NCBI GenBank assembly: GCA_049115575.1
Contig: JAGDZU010000001.1
Span: 496,001 to 560,000 of the forward strand
Length of the DNA: 64,000 bases
Direction: 5' to 3'
Source of the DNA: JAHEKB01 sp049115575
GTDB lineage: Bacteria > Bacteroidota > Bacteroidia > NS11-12g > UBA9320
Under the pieces are notes generated by a model. The model did not search any database. It had not been told where the DNA came from and was given only the letters and a program-made list of their open reading frames with translations. Numbering within the stretch: position 1 is the stretch's first letter; each line of letters starts with the position of its first letter. Shown piece by piece: positions 1-8,705 of this stretch. Both the position numbers and the translations under genes were made by a program.

Positions 1-1
1 T

Positions 2-418
2 CAACTCAAGAACAATAAAGAAGTTCTAGTGCAATTCAATCTGTTAGACGATACAGATATTTTCAATGCCATTAAAACATGGCAGGCGTCTGATGATGAT
101 GTTCTTTCTAGGCTTTGTAGTATGTTAGTAAATAGAACTTTGCCTAAAATCAAAATCATGAATACCCCAGCATCTGAAGAAGAAATTCATGCAGAGGTTG
201 AAAGGGTTAAGCATAAATGGGGTTTGAGCGAGAGAGATTCTAAATACTTTGTTTTTGCGGGAGACTTGGCTAATAATACTTATTCGAGCGAAAGTGAACA
301 AATTCGAATACTATACAAAGATGGACGCATATGCGATATAAGCGAAGCCTCAGAAACTTACAGCTTTACAGGCGAGGAAAAGCCCACTGTCAAATATTTT
401 ATAAGCTACCCTAAATAG
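2..418 (+). CDS. HD-domain phosphohydrolase, C-terminal fragment
   Basis: The reading frame is open from base 2 and runs to a TAG at 416-418, so the gene starts before the window. About 138 residues are visible. No HD motif lies in this part; the identification rests on the general look of the C-terminal region (an acidic alpha-helical stretch, then a short beta-rich tail ending in YFISYPK) and on gene order, because Bacteroidota often carry an HD-superfamily phosphohydrolase gene immediately upstream of lpxD. A GTG at 29 could be read as a start but upstream codons continue in frame without a stop, so an internal start is not needed. Function is inferred from family and synteny only. Confidence 0.6.
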   Translation, partial: QLKNNKEVLVQFNLLDDTDIFNAIKTWQASDDDVLSRLCSMLVNRTLPKIKIMNTPASEEEIHAEVERVKHKWGLSERDSKYFVFAGDLANNTYSSESEQIRILYKDGRICDISEASETYSFTGEEKPTVKYFISYPK

Positions 419-419
419 T

Positions 420-427
420 TACTTTTG
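420..427 (+). promoter_or_regulatory. TAnnTTTG -7 box upstream of lpxD
   Basis: Exact TACTTTTG, overlapping the end of the upstream gene and lying 11 nt before the GTG start of lpxD. This matches the -7 element of the main Bacteroidota sigma factor. No clear TTTG -33 box is present 19 nt upstream. Confidence 0.5.
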
Positions 428-438
428 CCCCAGTTTTG

Positions 439-1476
439 GTGAGCCATACAGCACAACAAATTGCGGATCTTGTTCAAGGAGAATTGATTGGTGAGGCAGA
501 TCGCTTAATCACGGGTGTTTCTCAGATTGAAGACGCTTCAGCTTCTGATCTATGCTTTATTTCTAATAAGAAATATATACACCATTTAGAAACTACCAAT
601 GCAGGTGCTGTTATTGTTGAAGACAGTCTAGAAGTTATTCCAAAAGGAAAGACTGTTATCAAATGTAAGATGCCCTATGTAGCCTTTTGTCAGGTTCTAA
701 TTCAGCTGTTCGATTATAAAGACCCTAATACAGGAATACACCCTACTGCAGTCATTGCTGAAGATGCTCTTATTGGAGATAATGTATATCTAGGACCTCA
801 TGTTGTGGTTTCCAATGGTGTGGTGATAGGTGACAACAGCAAAGTATTTGCCAACACTACCATTTATGAAAACTCTACAATAGGTTCAAATACTATTATT
901 TATGCCAATGTGAGTGTTTATCACCATAGTGTTATTGGAAATGATTGCATTATTCACAGCGGTACGGTTATAGGATCAGATGGCTTTGGTCATGCCCCAC
1001 TTCCAGACAAGACATATATTAAAATTCCTCAGATAGGAAATGTAGTCATTGGAAACAATGTAGAAATTGGATCAAACTGCAGTATAGATCGTGCCAATAT
1101 GGGGAGTACCTCAATTGGCGATGGTTGCAGAATTGATAATTTGATACAAATTGCACATGGGGTGCAAGTTGGTGAACACACCGTTATTGCTGCTCAAGCT
1201 GGAATTTCAGGAAGCACTAAAGTGGGTGACCATTGTGTGATTGCTGGTCAGGTAGGGATTGTTGGGCATATAAGTATTGCCAACGGTGTTCAGATTGGAG
1301 CACAAAGTGGTGTTTCCAATACTATTAAAGAAGAAGGCGGAAAATTTGCAGATAGTCCTCATCTTCCTTTGAGCAATGCGATTCGCTCAAGAATTCTATA
1401 TAAGAAATTACCAGAGATTGATAAACGCCTCTCTGAGATTGAAAAGAACCTAAATCATTCAGATAATAATGGATAA
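439..1476 (+). CDS. lpxD: UDP-3-O-(3-hydroxyacyl)glucosamine N-acyltransferase LpxD
   Basis: Third enzyme of lipid A biosynthesis; it adds the second hydroxyacyl chain to the UDP-glucosamine intermediate in the cytoplasm. About 345 residues, the usual length. The N-terminal part (TAQQIADLVQGELIGEA, uridine-binding domain) is followed by a long left-handed beta-helix of hexapeptide repeats from about residue 95 to 300, with the family motif around IHSGTVIGSDGFGHA containing the catalytic-type histidine, and a helical C-terminus. Start: GTG at 439 is chosen; a TTG at 436 is in frame and equally possible. No ATG is available. The gene overlaps lpxC/fabZ by 8 nt, so translation is probably coupled. 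Confident assignment. Confidence 0.95.
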   Translation: MSHTAQQIADLVQGELIGEADRLITGVSQIEDASASDLCFISNKKYIHHLETTNAGAVIVEDSLEVIPKGKTVIKCKMPYVAFCQVLIQLFDYKDPNTGIHPTAVIAEDALIGDNVYLGPHVVVSNGVVIGDNSKVFANTTIYENSTIGSNTIIYANVSVYHHSVIGNDCIIHSGTVIGSDGFGHAPLPDKTYIKIPQIGNVVIGNNVEIGSNCSIDRANMGSTSIGDGCRIDNLIQIAHGVQVGEHTVIAAQAGISGSTKVGDHCVIAGQVGIVGHISIANGVQIGAQSGVSNTIKEEGGKFADSPHLPLSNAIRSRILYKKLPEIDKRLSEIEKNLNHSDNNG

Positions 1477-2875
1477 ACTCCAAACAACGATTAAAGAAAC
1501 CATCTCCATTTCAGGAGTTGGATTACATACAGGAGAAAAGGTAACTCTAACTTTTGAACCTGCTCCTGAAGATCATGGCTATGTATTTCAACGTACCGAT
1601 CTAGAAGGAGAACCTAAGGTGAAAGCGGATGCTGACTTAGTAGTTGATACTTCCAGAGGCACCACTATAGAGGATAATGGTGCACGAGTTAATACAGTGG
1701 AACACGTATTAGCCGCACTTGCCGGATTGGAAATAGACAATGTATTAATTAAGCTGGATGGTCCTGAAACGCCTATAGTTGACGGAAGCTCTATGCCTTT
1801 TGTTGAACTTCTGTTGGAAACAGGATTAGTAGATCAAAAGAAGGAAAGAGAATATTTTGAAATTCCTGAGCGCATCACTTATATAGATGATTCAGGTGTA
1901 GAAATGATGGCTTTGCCATTAAACGATTACAGGCTTACGGTAATGGTTGATTACAACTCCCCTGTTCTTGGAAGTCAAAACGCTTCTATTACAAAAATGA
2001 GTGAGTTCAAAGATGAGATAGCAAGCTGTAGAACTTTTTGTTTTCTACATGAGCTTGAAACCTTATTAGACAACAACCTTATTAAAGGTGGAGACCTCAA
2101 TAATGCAATAGTTATTGTAGATCGCGAGATAGAAGATGATGAAATGGAGCATCTCGCAAAGCTTTTTAACAAGGACAAGGTAGAAGTAAGAAAAGAAGGC
2201 ATTTTGAATAATGTTAAACTTCGTTTTCACAATGAACCTGCCAGACACAAATTATTGGATATGGTTGGCGATTTGGCTTTGATAGGTATGCCTATAAAGG
2301 CTCATGTACTTGGTGCTAGACCTGGACATAAAGCCAATGTAGAATTTGCCAAAAAGATTAAAAGAGTAATGGAGCGTGAGAAAAAGGCGAAGAAAGATGG
2401 AAATTCTCCATTTTACGATCCTAACCTCACCCCTTTATATGGACATAAAGAAATAGCGAAAATACTACCTCATAAGCACCCATTCTTGTTGGTAGATAAG
2501 GTAATTAAGCTAGATGAACAAGAAGTTATAGCCATTAAAAATATTACAGGAGATCAATACTTCTTTCAAGGGCATTTCCCAGAAGAACCATTGATGCCGG
2601 GAGTGCTACAGCTAGAAGCTATGGCTCAGGCAGGCGGTGTATTGGTATTAGCCGACAAGGAGAAACCAGAGGAATGGAGCACCTACTTTGTAAAAATAGA
2701 AAGTGCAAAATTCAAGGGCAAAGTAGTCCCCGGTGATACTTTAAAAATTCGTATGAAGCTTACTGCTCCAGTTAGAAGGGGTCTTTGCATAATGAAAGGT
2801 GAGGCCTATGTTGGTGAAAAGATGGTAGTTGAAGCATTAATGATGGCGCAAATAGTTCAAAATAAGGAATCATGA
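1469..2875 (+). CDS. lpxC/fabZ: Bifunctional LpxC deacetylase / FabZ dehydratase
   Basis: A 468-residue fusion of two normally separate enzymes. Residues 1 to about 305 are LpxC, the zinc-dependent UDP-3-O-acyl-GlcNAc deacetylase that commits flux to lipid A; visible zinc ligands are H79 (EHVLAAL) and H260/D264 (ARHKLLD), with H287 in RPGHKAN as the usual acid/base. Residues about 320-468 are FabZ, the hotdog-fold 3-hydroxyacyl-ACP dehydratase, with LPHKHPFLLVD, H369 in GHFPEEPLMPG and E383 as catalytic pair. The linker is lysine-rich (about 298-312). The fusion is known in Bacteroidetes and puts two enzymes competing for hydroxyacyl-ACP under one translation product. It overlaps lpxD by 8 nt and lpxA by 4 nt (ATGA). 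The ATG at 1469 fits the family N-terminus. Confidence 0.96.
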   Translation: MDKLQTTIKETISISGVGLHTGEKVTLTFEPAPEDHGYVFQRTDLEGEPKVKADADLVVDTSRGTTIEDNGARVNTVEHVLAALAGLEIDNVLIKLDGPETPIVDGSSMPFVELLLETGLVDQKKEREYFEIPERITYIDDSGVEMMALPLNDYRLTVMVDYNSPVLGSQNASITKMSEFKDEIASCRTFCFLHELETLLDNNLIKGGDLNNAIVIVDREIEDDEMEHLAKLFNKDKVEVRKEGILNNVKLRFHNEPARHKLLDMVGDLALIGMPIKAHVLGARPGHKANVEFAKKIKRVMEREKKAKKDGNSPFYDPNLTPLYGHKEIAKILPHKHPFLLVDKVIKLDEQEVIAIKNITGDQYFFQGHFPEEPLMPGVLQLEAMAQAGGVLVLADKEKPEEWSTYFVKIESAKFKGKVVPGDTLKIRMKLTAPVRRGLCIMKGEAYVGEKMVVEALMMAQIVQNKES

Positions 2876-3654
2876 TACAGCCTTTAGCATATGTAAATCC
2901 AGGAGCAACTATTGCAGACAATGTAGTAATTGAGCCGTTTGTTACCATTCATAAGAATGTTGAAATTGGAGAAGGAACATGGATAGGCTCCAATGTTACC
3001 ATTATGGAAGGCGCCAAGATTGGTAAAAACTGTAGGATTTTTCCAGGAGCGGTCATATCTGCTGTTCCACAAGATTTGAAATTCGATGGTGAGATGACTT
3101 CTGTGGTAATTGGCGATAATGTTACCATTAGAGAATGTGTAACCATAAATAGAGGTACTAAAGCTACAGGCATGACTAAGATTGGTGATAATTGCTTAAT
3201 AATGGCCTATAGTCACGTTGCTCATGATTGTTTAATTGGGAATAATGTAATCTTAGCCAATGCCGTGCAATTAGCAGGTCATGTTGAGGTTGGAAATTTT
3301 GCCATACTTGGAGGTTTAAGCGCAGTTCATCAATTTGTTCAAATTGGAGAACATGTAATGATATCCGGGGGATCGCTTGTAAGAAAAGATGTTCCTCACT
3401 TTACCAAAGCAGCACGTGAGCCCCTTTCTTATGAAGGTGTGAACAGTATAGGTCTAAGGCGACGAGGTTATGATTCAGAAAAGATAGCTGAGATTCAAGA
3501 AATATATAGAATTCTTTATCTAAGAGGCTTGAATAACGCAAAAGCCATTAGCAAGATAGAAACAGAAATGCCTGCTACTAAAGAAAGAGATGAGATCATT
3601 AGCTTTATTAAAGCTTCTGATAGAGGAATTATGAAAGGCTATATCTCTAGATAG
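2872..3654 (+). CDS. lpxA: Acyl-ACP--UDP-N-acetylglucosamine O-acyltransferase LpxA
   Basis: First enzyme of lipid A synthesis: transfers 3-hydroxyacyl from ACP to UDP-GlcNAc. 260 residues, normal length. Hexapeptide-repeat beta-helix from residue 1 to about 185, then a helical C-terminal domain. The catalytic region AYSHVAHDC places H118 at the position of the E. coli catalytic H125. GGLSAVHQFVQIG and the SIGLRRRG element are also typical. The start overlaps the lpxC/fabZ stop as ATGA, indicating tight coupling. Gene order lpxD-lpxC/fabZ-lpxA is the standard Bacteroidetes arrangement, so all three enzymes are made from one message. Confidence 0.97.
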   Translation: MIQPLAYVNPGATIADNVVIEPFVTIHKNVEIGEGTWIGSNVTIMEGAKIGKNCRIFPGAVISAVPQDLKFDGEMTSVVIGDNVTIRECVTINRGTKATGMTKIGDNCLIMAYSHVAHDCLIGNNVILANAVQLAGHVEVGNFAILGGLSAVHQFVQIGEHVMISGGSLVRKDVPHFTKAAREPLSYEGVNSIGLRRRGYDSEKIAEIQEIYRILYLRGLNNAKAISKIETEMPATKERDEIISFIKASDRGIMKGYISR

Positions 3655-3656
3655 TT

Positions 3657-4259
3657 TTGAATATTGCTTGTAAGGAAATAGCTAAGAAATTCAAACAAGA
3701 GCTACTCTTCAGCGGATTCGATTACCTTTTTAAACAAGGAGAATCTTACGCCTTACTCGGTCCAAATTCATCCGGTAAAAGCACTTTACTAAAAATGATA
3801 GCTGGTGTCTTAGAACCCAGTGATGGTAAAGTGGAGTTTGAAGATTATTCTTTACAAGAAAGCCATAGTCAAATTGCATTTACTAGCCCAGAAATGGCTC
3901 TTCTTGCAGATTATACGGTTCAAGACATCATAGATTTTCATTTTAGTTTTAAGAAATGTAAGCTGTCTTTAGAAGAATTTGTTAAACATGCCGAGTTAAA
4001 GCCATTCCTGTTTAAACCATACAGTTCATTATCTTCTGGCTTGAAAAATAAGCTGAAGTTGGCGTTGGCAATATTCTCAGACGTACCTGTCCTATTGTTA
4101 GATGAACCCTGCACCAACTTTGATGAAGCCAATGTGAATTGGTATAGAAATGTGGTTGGAGAATATTGCAACGGACAGCTAATAATTGTAGCTTCGAATC
4201 AAGAAATAGAATATCACTTTTGTAAACATAAAATAAATCTAAACTCATATAAATCATGA
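3657..4259 (+). CDS. ABC transporter ATP-binding protein (permease not adjacent)
   Basis: A compact 200-residue ABC ATPase. Walker A is GPNSSGKST (residues 35-43), the signature is the degenerate LSSGLKNKLKLALAI, and Walker B is VPVLLLDEP. The C-terminus is short. No membrane partner is encoded next to it, so the transported substrate is unknown; an association with lipid A or lipoprotein traffic is only suggested by position after lpxA. The start is TTG at 3657, 2 nt after the lpxA stop; no ATG exists before the Walker A motif. That TTG also forms the end of a TAnnTTTG-like string (3652-3659), probably by chance. It overlaps the next gene by 4 nt. Confidence 0.85.
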   Translation: MNIACKEIAKKFKQELLFSGFDYLFKQGESYALLGPNSSGKSTLLKMIAGVLEPSDGKVEFEDYSLQESHSQIAFTSPEMALLADYTVQDIIDFHFSFKKCKLSLEEFVKHAELKPFLFKPYSSLSSGLKNKLKLALAIFSDVPVLLLDEPCTNFDEANVNWYRNVVGEYCNGQLIIVASNQEIEYHFCKHKINLNSYKS

Positions 4260-4729
4260 AAAGAATAATTCTGATACTGCTCGCTTCTACTGCCCTGTTT
4301 GCATGCTCTAACAATACCGCAGACAGTGGTGATTCATTCGGAAGATTTGGAGATAGCAGTTTTACGGCTGAAGGCGCTATAGAGGCACAAGAGCTAGTTG
4401 GTATGTTAAATGCTGGAGACAGTATTAAAACTAAAGTTAAAGGATCTGTAACTGCTGCCTGCCAAGCAAAAGGCTGCTGGATGAGTATGGATTTAGGAGA
4501 AGATAATGAGATGACGGTAACTTTTACTGATTATGGATTCTTTGTTCCTAAGAACTCAGCCGGCCATAGTGCCATTATATCTGGAATTGCTCTAATGGAT
4601 ACCATATCCATTGCAGAGCAAAAGGAATATGCTAAGGATGCTGAGAAGAGTCAGGAAGAAATAGATGCCATTACATCTACTAAGGTTGATTATAAATTCA
4701 TAGCAGACGGTGTATGGTTCACAGAGTAA
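4256..4729 (+). CDS. DUF4920-type lipoprotein
   Basis: 157 residues with a type II signal peptide: hydrophobic segment then lipobox LFAC, Cys17 as the lipidated residue. The mature part contains the DUF4920 hallmark around residues 60-100: GSVTAACQAKGCWMSMDLG followed by MTVTFTDYGFFVP, with a CQAKGC pair of cysteines that could bind metal or form a disulfide. The family is common in Bacteroidetes and has no established function that I know of. It overlaps the ABC ATPase by 4 nt and the following heme lipoprotein by 16 nt, so it is translated as part of the lipid A operon tail. Confidence 0.8.
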   Translation: MKRIILILLASTALFACSNNTADSGDSFGRFGDSSFTAEGAIEAQELVGMLNAGDSIKTKVKGSVTAACQAKGCWMSMDLGEDNEMTVTFTDYGFFVPKNSAGHSAIISGIALMDTISIAEQKEYAKDAEKSQEEIDAITSTKVDYKFIADGVWFTE

Positions 4730-5130
4730 AATCTATACTGCTTTACGCTCTTATAATATTAGGTGTTTGGGCCTGCTCTAAAGGTAATTCCAAAGAGGAT
4801 GCAGAAATGTACGATCCCAGCCCCTTATCTATGGCTATGAGAAGTATGGAAAGCTTTAGTGAACAAGCTAAGTATAAATTGCTTCACGATGAAAAAATCG
4901 AAGTTCCTTCTGAGTTCTTTGAGTTCTACACTAAAGAGGCTACCAGAGACGAACATAAGGAAGCAAAGTTTCAAAGTTTGGCAGTTCCTTATGTGAATGC
5001 TTTGAAAGGTATAGAAAGAGGAGATTCTCAAATGTATTTCTATCAAGCTTCTATCCAAGCGTGTAAAGCTTGTCATTCTCAATACTGCGCGGGACCTTTG
5101 GCAGCCATTAATCAGTTGGATATAGACTGA
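4714..5130 (+). CDS. Mono-heme (CxxCH) lipoprotein
   Basis: 138 residues. An N-terminal hydrophobic segment ends in a lipobox with Cys21 (GVWACSKG), so it is probably membrane anchored and exported. A single c-type heme site CKACH lies at residues 117-121 near the C-terminus, after a helical region; this resembles small cytochrome c' or class II-like cytochromes but I cannot name the subfamily. A fourth cysteine (C125) follows the heme motif. Start ATG at 4714 overlaps the DUF4920 gene by 16 nt. Paired lipoproteins of this kind suggest a periplasmic redox or copper/heme-related job, which is inference. Confidence 0.75.
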   Translation: MVHRVKSILLYALIILGVWACSKGNSKEDAEMYDPSPLSMAMRSMESFSEQAKYKLLHDEKIEVPSEFFEFYTKEATRDEHKEAKFQSLAVPYVNALKGIERGDSQMYFYQASIQACKACHSQYCAGPLAAINQLDID

Positions 5131-6354
5131 TTATTTGAAAAGAATTTTGAAGTAAAATGAAGGTTTTGCAAACTGTTTGCGTAAATCTACATTTTCGAAC
5201 ATAAACATGATGGTTCGCTTCAATTCTTCATTGCGTTCGATTTTCCCAAGTACCATATTAAATAATCGAGGATAACGTATCAGTTTTTGCATAATTCTAC
5301 TCAATCTGAGTTCACCCCATAGTTTATTGTAAATCTTTGAAGTGTAAGTAGCGAGTATTTCGTGATTTAAAGCTTTTTCTGAAAGCGCTTCATTAATGCA
5401 TTCCGCAGCAATTCTGCCACTAATCATGGCGTTACCTATGCCTTCGCCAGTAAAAGGATCTATCAAAGAAGCCGCATCACCTAAAAGTAGAATACCCTCT
5501 TTATGAAGTTCAATCTTTTTTGAACCCAGTGGTAAACCCCAGCCTTGAACCTTGTCTACAAGTTGGGCTTCGCTAAATCTATCCTTAAACTTTTTGCTTT
5601 GAATTACATCTTGAAGCAATTGTTTTAGATCAACTTTGTTTTTAGAAACATGCTTGCTAAGCATACCTATCCCTACATTGGCTTCTCCATTTGGAAGGGG
5701 GAATATCCAGAAATATCCTGGAAGAGATTCTTTTACAAAGTGTAATTCAATAAAGCCTTCTTGACTTAGGTTTTTAACCCCACTGTAATATGAGCGCAAT
5801 CCAGCGCAATGGTGGTTGCGATCAAGTTGATAACCAAATATATTTTTAGCAACTATCCCATGAGCGCCGTCTCCTGCCAAAACAATTGGAGCCGTATAGA
5901 ATTCTTCTCCGCAATGAACCTCATATAAGTCTTCATTTTTTTTAATGTTGGATACCTTTTGGTTTTGCTTGATATCTGCAAAGTCACGGTTGATTTTCTG
6001 AAATAGCCAATTATCGAAGTCCATCCGTTTTACTATATAACCAGGGGCCTCTGAGCTTGTATCTTCCTTAAAAGGGATATTTACTTCTGTGCCATTTGGT
6101 GCCGAAAAGGTGACTCCCCAGCTTGGCATATAGACCTCACCCAGTTGGGCTAATTCTTTAGGGTAAGTAGGATTCAGTTTCTTAAGGATAGATGTGACTT
6201 TTCCACTGATTGCATCACCGCATATCTTGTCCCTTGGGAATTCAGATTTCTCAATTATGAGATGTTTTATATTAAATGAACTGAGGTGAATAGAAGCACT
6301 TAAACCAGCTGGCCCTGCTCCTATGATAATCACTTTATACTCACGCTCTTGCAT
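5131..6354 (-). CDS. Geranylgeranyl reductase-family FAD-dependent oxidoreductase
   Basis: 407 residues. An N-terminal Rossmann motif VIIIGAGPAGLSAS binds FAD; a second dinucleotide segment is LAGDGAHGIVAK (about residue 155), and the third FAD motif is LLGDAASLIDPFTGEGIGNAM (about 290). This is the layout of the geranylgeranyl reductase / PHBH-like flavoprotein family, which reduces isoprenoid double bonds in lipids or acts as a monooxygenase. Substrate cannot be read from sequence; the presence of a UbiA-type geranylgeranyl transferase at 27220 in the same genome makes an isoprenoid substrate reasonable. It converges on the heme lipoprotein with adjoining stop codons. No terminator is visible between them. 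Confidence 0.8.
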   Translation of the reverse strand: MQEREYKVIIIGAGPAGLSASIHLSSFNIKHLIIEKSEFPRDKICGDAISGKVTSILKKLNPTYPKELAQLGEVYMPSWGVTFSAPNGTEVNIPFKEDTSSEAPGYIVKRMDFDNWLFQKINRDFADIKQNQKVSNIKKNEDLYEVHCGEEFYTAPIVLAGDGAHGIVAKNIFGYQLDRNHHCAGLRSYYSGVKNLSQEGFIELHFVKESLPGYFWIFPLPNGEANVGIGMLSKHVSKNKVDLKQLLQDVIQSKKFKDRFSEAQLVDKVQGWGLPLGSKKIELHKEGILLLGDAASLIDPFTGEGIGNAMISGRIAAECINEALSEKALNHEILATYTSKIYNKLWGELRLSRIMQKLIRYPRLFNMVLGKIERNEELKRTIMFMFENVDLRKQFAKPSFYFKILFK

Positions 6355-6374
6355 CTGAACGCAAATAAAAGAAA

Positions 6375-8642
6375 CTAACGAATGATTACGAATTTATATG
6401 GCAAATAGTATCCCTTTTCACTCATGACCCGGATGAAATAAGTTCCATTGACCAAATCAGAGTTCAAAGAGATCTTCTTCTTTGAAACTGCATTGTCCGC
6501 TTGCACTACCCTACCACTTAAATCATAGATCTCATAACCGAAATGGTTTACCTCGTGTAAAAAGGCAATGTTGAGCTCTCCTTGTGTTGGGTTAGGATAA
6601 ATTTTGAGGTCAGACCTTATTATTTCTGCAGGTTTAACACTTCTGGTATCTCTCCCAGTTAAAAAATGAAGACCTCCCCTGCTATTGCCAATAAGTATGT
6701 CTGAATAACCATCTCTATCTAAGTCTCCTACAGCAGGAATGGCGTCTGCTCCCCAGTCTTTTATGTATAAAGAGTCATTGAGAATGTGAAAAGTCTGTTC
6801 TGTGTTTTCCGTGAAATCGGCAGTAAGATTGTTAGGTATGGTAAAAACTCTCAATTTCCCTTCTGCTCCACCTGCAACTATCCCTCTTGTTTTGTTGCTT
6901 AAATCCGCAACGCCAAGGCTTGCATTTCCAAAATAGAAGTAGATAAAGGTGTCTCCTAGTGATTGGTAGATTAATTCATTGGTAACTATTCCCCCAAGAC
7001 TATCTGTTATTAGGCTGAATACTGGTGAACTGCTAGTACCAGTATTTCTAAAATAGTTGATATTACCATCATACTCCCCAACAAGTAGGTCCGTTAAGCC
7101 ATCTTCATCTAAATCATATAAGCATGGAGAAGCTCTTTCTCCAACATTAATGCTTGAGTAATTCGCTGTTTCAAACTGGAAATTAGCGGCTGTTGGGCTA
7201 CCATTATTTCTGTATAGGCTAATTGTTCCATCTATCAAGCCCAAAAGTAGATCTAAGTCACCATCGTTGTCTAAATCAGCTAGACTGGGAATGATAGGAC
7301 CATCAAAACTATCCTTCTTTATGTTGGCATAGTCCATATCCGTAAGTATGAAATCAGCTTCTAATGTATCTCCAATGTTTTTGAAAAAAACCAATTGATG
7401 CGTTTCATTATTGGTTTTGGCATCGTCTCCATTGGTGGCTATTAGAAGATCTAAATCTCCATCATTGTCTAAATCGGCTAGTGCTGGAGCTGTGTGAGCA
7501 CCAAAGTCGAGCATGTCTTCAACAAGAAAATCGTTTTGAACAAAGTCGAAGTCAGAATTATCTGTGGTATTAGTGTTCAGGAATAATAAAACGTTTTGAG
7601 TTTCATTTACAGAAGATTCCTTGACTGAGGTTTCATTAGTAGACAATATTAAATCCATGGCACCATCTAAATTAACATCAACTATAGATGATGCAGGAGC
7701 AACGGAGATAAGGGGTTCAACTAAAGGGTCAAAGTAGGCTGTATCTATTGTTATAAACGAATCTTTATAACTTTTCTGATCTGTTTTCGCGTTATGCAAT
7801 ACATACACTGGATTTGTTAATTGCTCGGAGCTTCCAAAAATGCATTCTAAATCTCTATCATCATTGTCGTCAAAAAAGTTTAAAGTCCTAAATCCGCAAT
7901 GTTTCTTTTTATATCGTCTGGGATAAGGGCATAGTGTATCATGGATAATTTCAATTTCAATTCCATTGTCACTTATGTTTCCTAAACAATAATCAGGTAT
8001 ATCAAAATGGATGTCCTCAAGAGATTCGTTATTATCTTCTGTAAGGTTTCTGAAATAAACTAGACTTGCTCCACAATAATTCAGATTGCTCACAAAATCT
8101 ACATCTCCATCCAAATCCATGTCTACAACTGCTGGTAAGTTGCCTTTGAAATGTATAAAGTCAGTTGAATCAAAAGGTGGATTATTGTGATTATAGCCTC
8201 TCAAACGTTGCTTGAATCTAAAAACAGGGTAAGCATCTCCAATGTTCTTATAAAGCATGACTCTGCTATAGAATGGATCATAAGTCCATAAATCCGGCTT
8301 GTGGTCGCCGTTGTAATCCTTTAAAATCATGAACTCCGTCATTTCAGGGAAGAATTCATCATATTGAGGATCATGAAAGTAAATCCACTCTCCTTCAAAT
8401 TCATGTGCAATGAAACAAGATACTTTGTTACCGCTTCTATCAAAGGCGAATAAGTCCAAATCACCGTCGTTGTTAAAATCAATCTGTGAGAACTGAGCTT
8501 GGTTCAAACCACCAGCCAGCGGCATTCTATATGAAGAGCTATCCGCTCTTTTAAAACTCAAATCCTGATCAATAGTAAATAATTGAGCCTGAGAAGAGAC
8601 CGAGAAAACACAAAGGATGAACAGAAATAGAATATTTTTCAC
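6375..8642 (-). CDS. VCBS/FG-GAP repeat surface protein with T9SS sorting domain
   Basis: 755 residues. A signal peptide (ending near SQAQ) is followed by a beta-propeller-like region with eight visible calcium-binding repeats of the DxDxDGxxD type, for example DFNNDGDLDLFAFD, DLDNDGDLDLLIA and DLDRDGYSDILIG. The last ~75 residues form a type A T9SS C-terminal domain: KIYPNPTQGELNI, a central YDLSGRVV, NGTYFIRV and a basic end KFVIIR. It is therefore exported across the outer membrane by the type IX system and attached to or released from the surface. Ligand unknown. Start is GTG (8640-8642) directly before KNILFLF. Single gene, 20 nt from the reductase. Confidence 0.9.
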   Translation of the reverse strand: MKNILFLFILCVFSVSSQAQLFTIDQDLSFKRADSSSYRMPLAGGLNQAQFSQIDFNNDGDLDLFAFDRSGNKVSCFIAHEFEGEWIYFHDPQYDEFFPEMTEFMILKDYNGDHKPDLWTYDPFYSRVMLYKNIGDAYPVFRFKQRLRGYNHNNPPFDSTDFIHFKGNLPAVVDMDLDGDVDFVSNLNYCGASLVYFRNLTEDNNESLEDIHFDIPDYCLGNISDNGIEIEIIHDTLCPYPRRYKKKHCGFRTLNFFDDNDDRDLECIFGSSEQLTNPVYVLHNAKTDQKSYKDSFITIDTAYFDPLVEPLISVAPASSIVDVNLDGAMDLILSTNETSVKESSVNETQNVLLFLNTNTTDNSDFDFVQNDFLVEDMLDFGAHTAPALADLDNDGDLDLLIATNGDDAKTNNETHQLVFFKNIGDTLEADFILTDMDYANIKKDSFDGPIIPSLADLDNDGDLDLLLGLIDGTISLYRNNGSPTAANFQFETANYSSINVGERASPCLYDLDEDGLTDLLVGEYDGNINYFRNTGTSSSPVFSLITDSLGGIVTNELIYQSLGDTFIYFYFGNASLGVADLSNKTRGIVAGGAEGKLRVFTIPNNLTADFTENTEQTFHILNDSLYIKDWGADAIPAVGDLDRDGYSDILIGNSRGGLHFLTGRDTRSVKPAEIIRSDLKIYPNPTQGELNIAFLHEVNHFGYEIYDLSGRVVQADNAVSKKKISLNSDLVNGTYFIRVMSEKGYYLPYKFVIIR

Positions 8643-8705
8643 GTGAGAAGTTTAGGTAATGACCACTAAAATAGCAATTTTGTTGCAGCCATTAGGAAAG
8701 TAAGC

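Noticed and set aside
3652..3659. TAGTTTTG at the lpxA/ABC junction as a promoter
   Set aside because: Its last three bases are the TTG start codon of the ABC gene; the genes are operonic and the match is likely chance.
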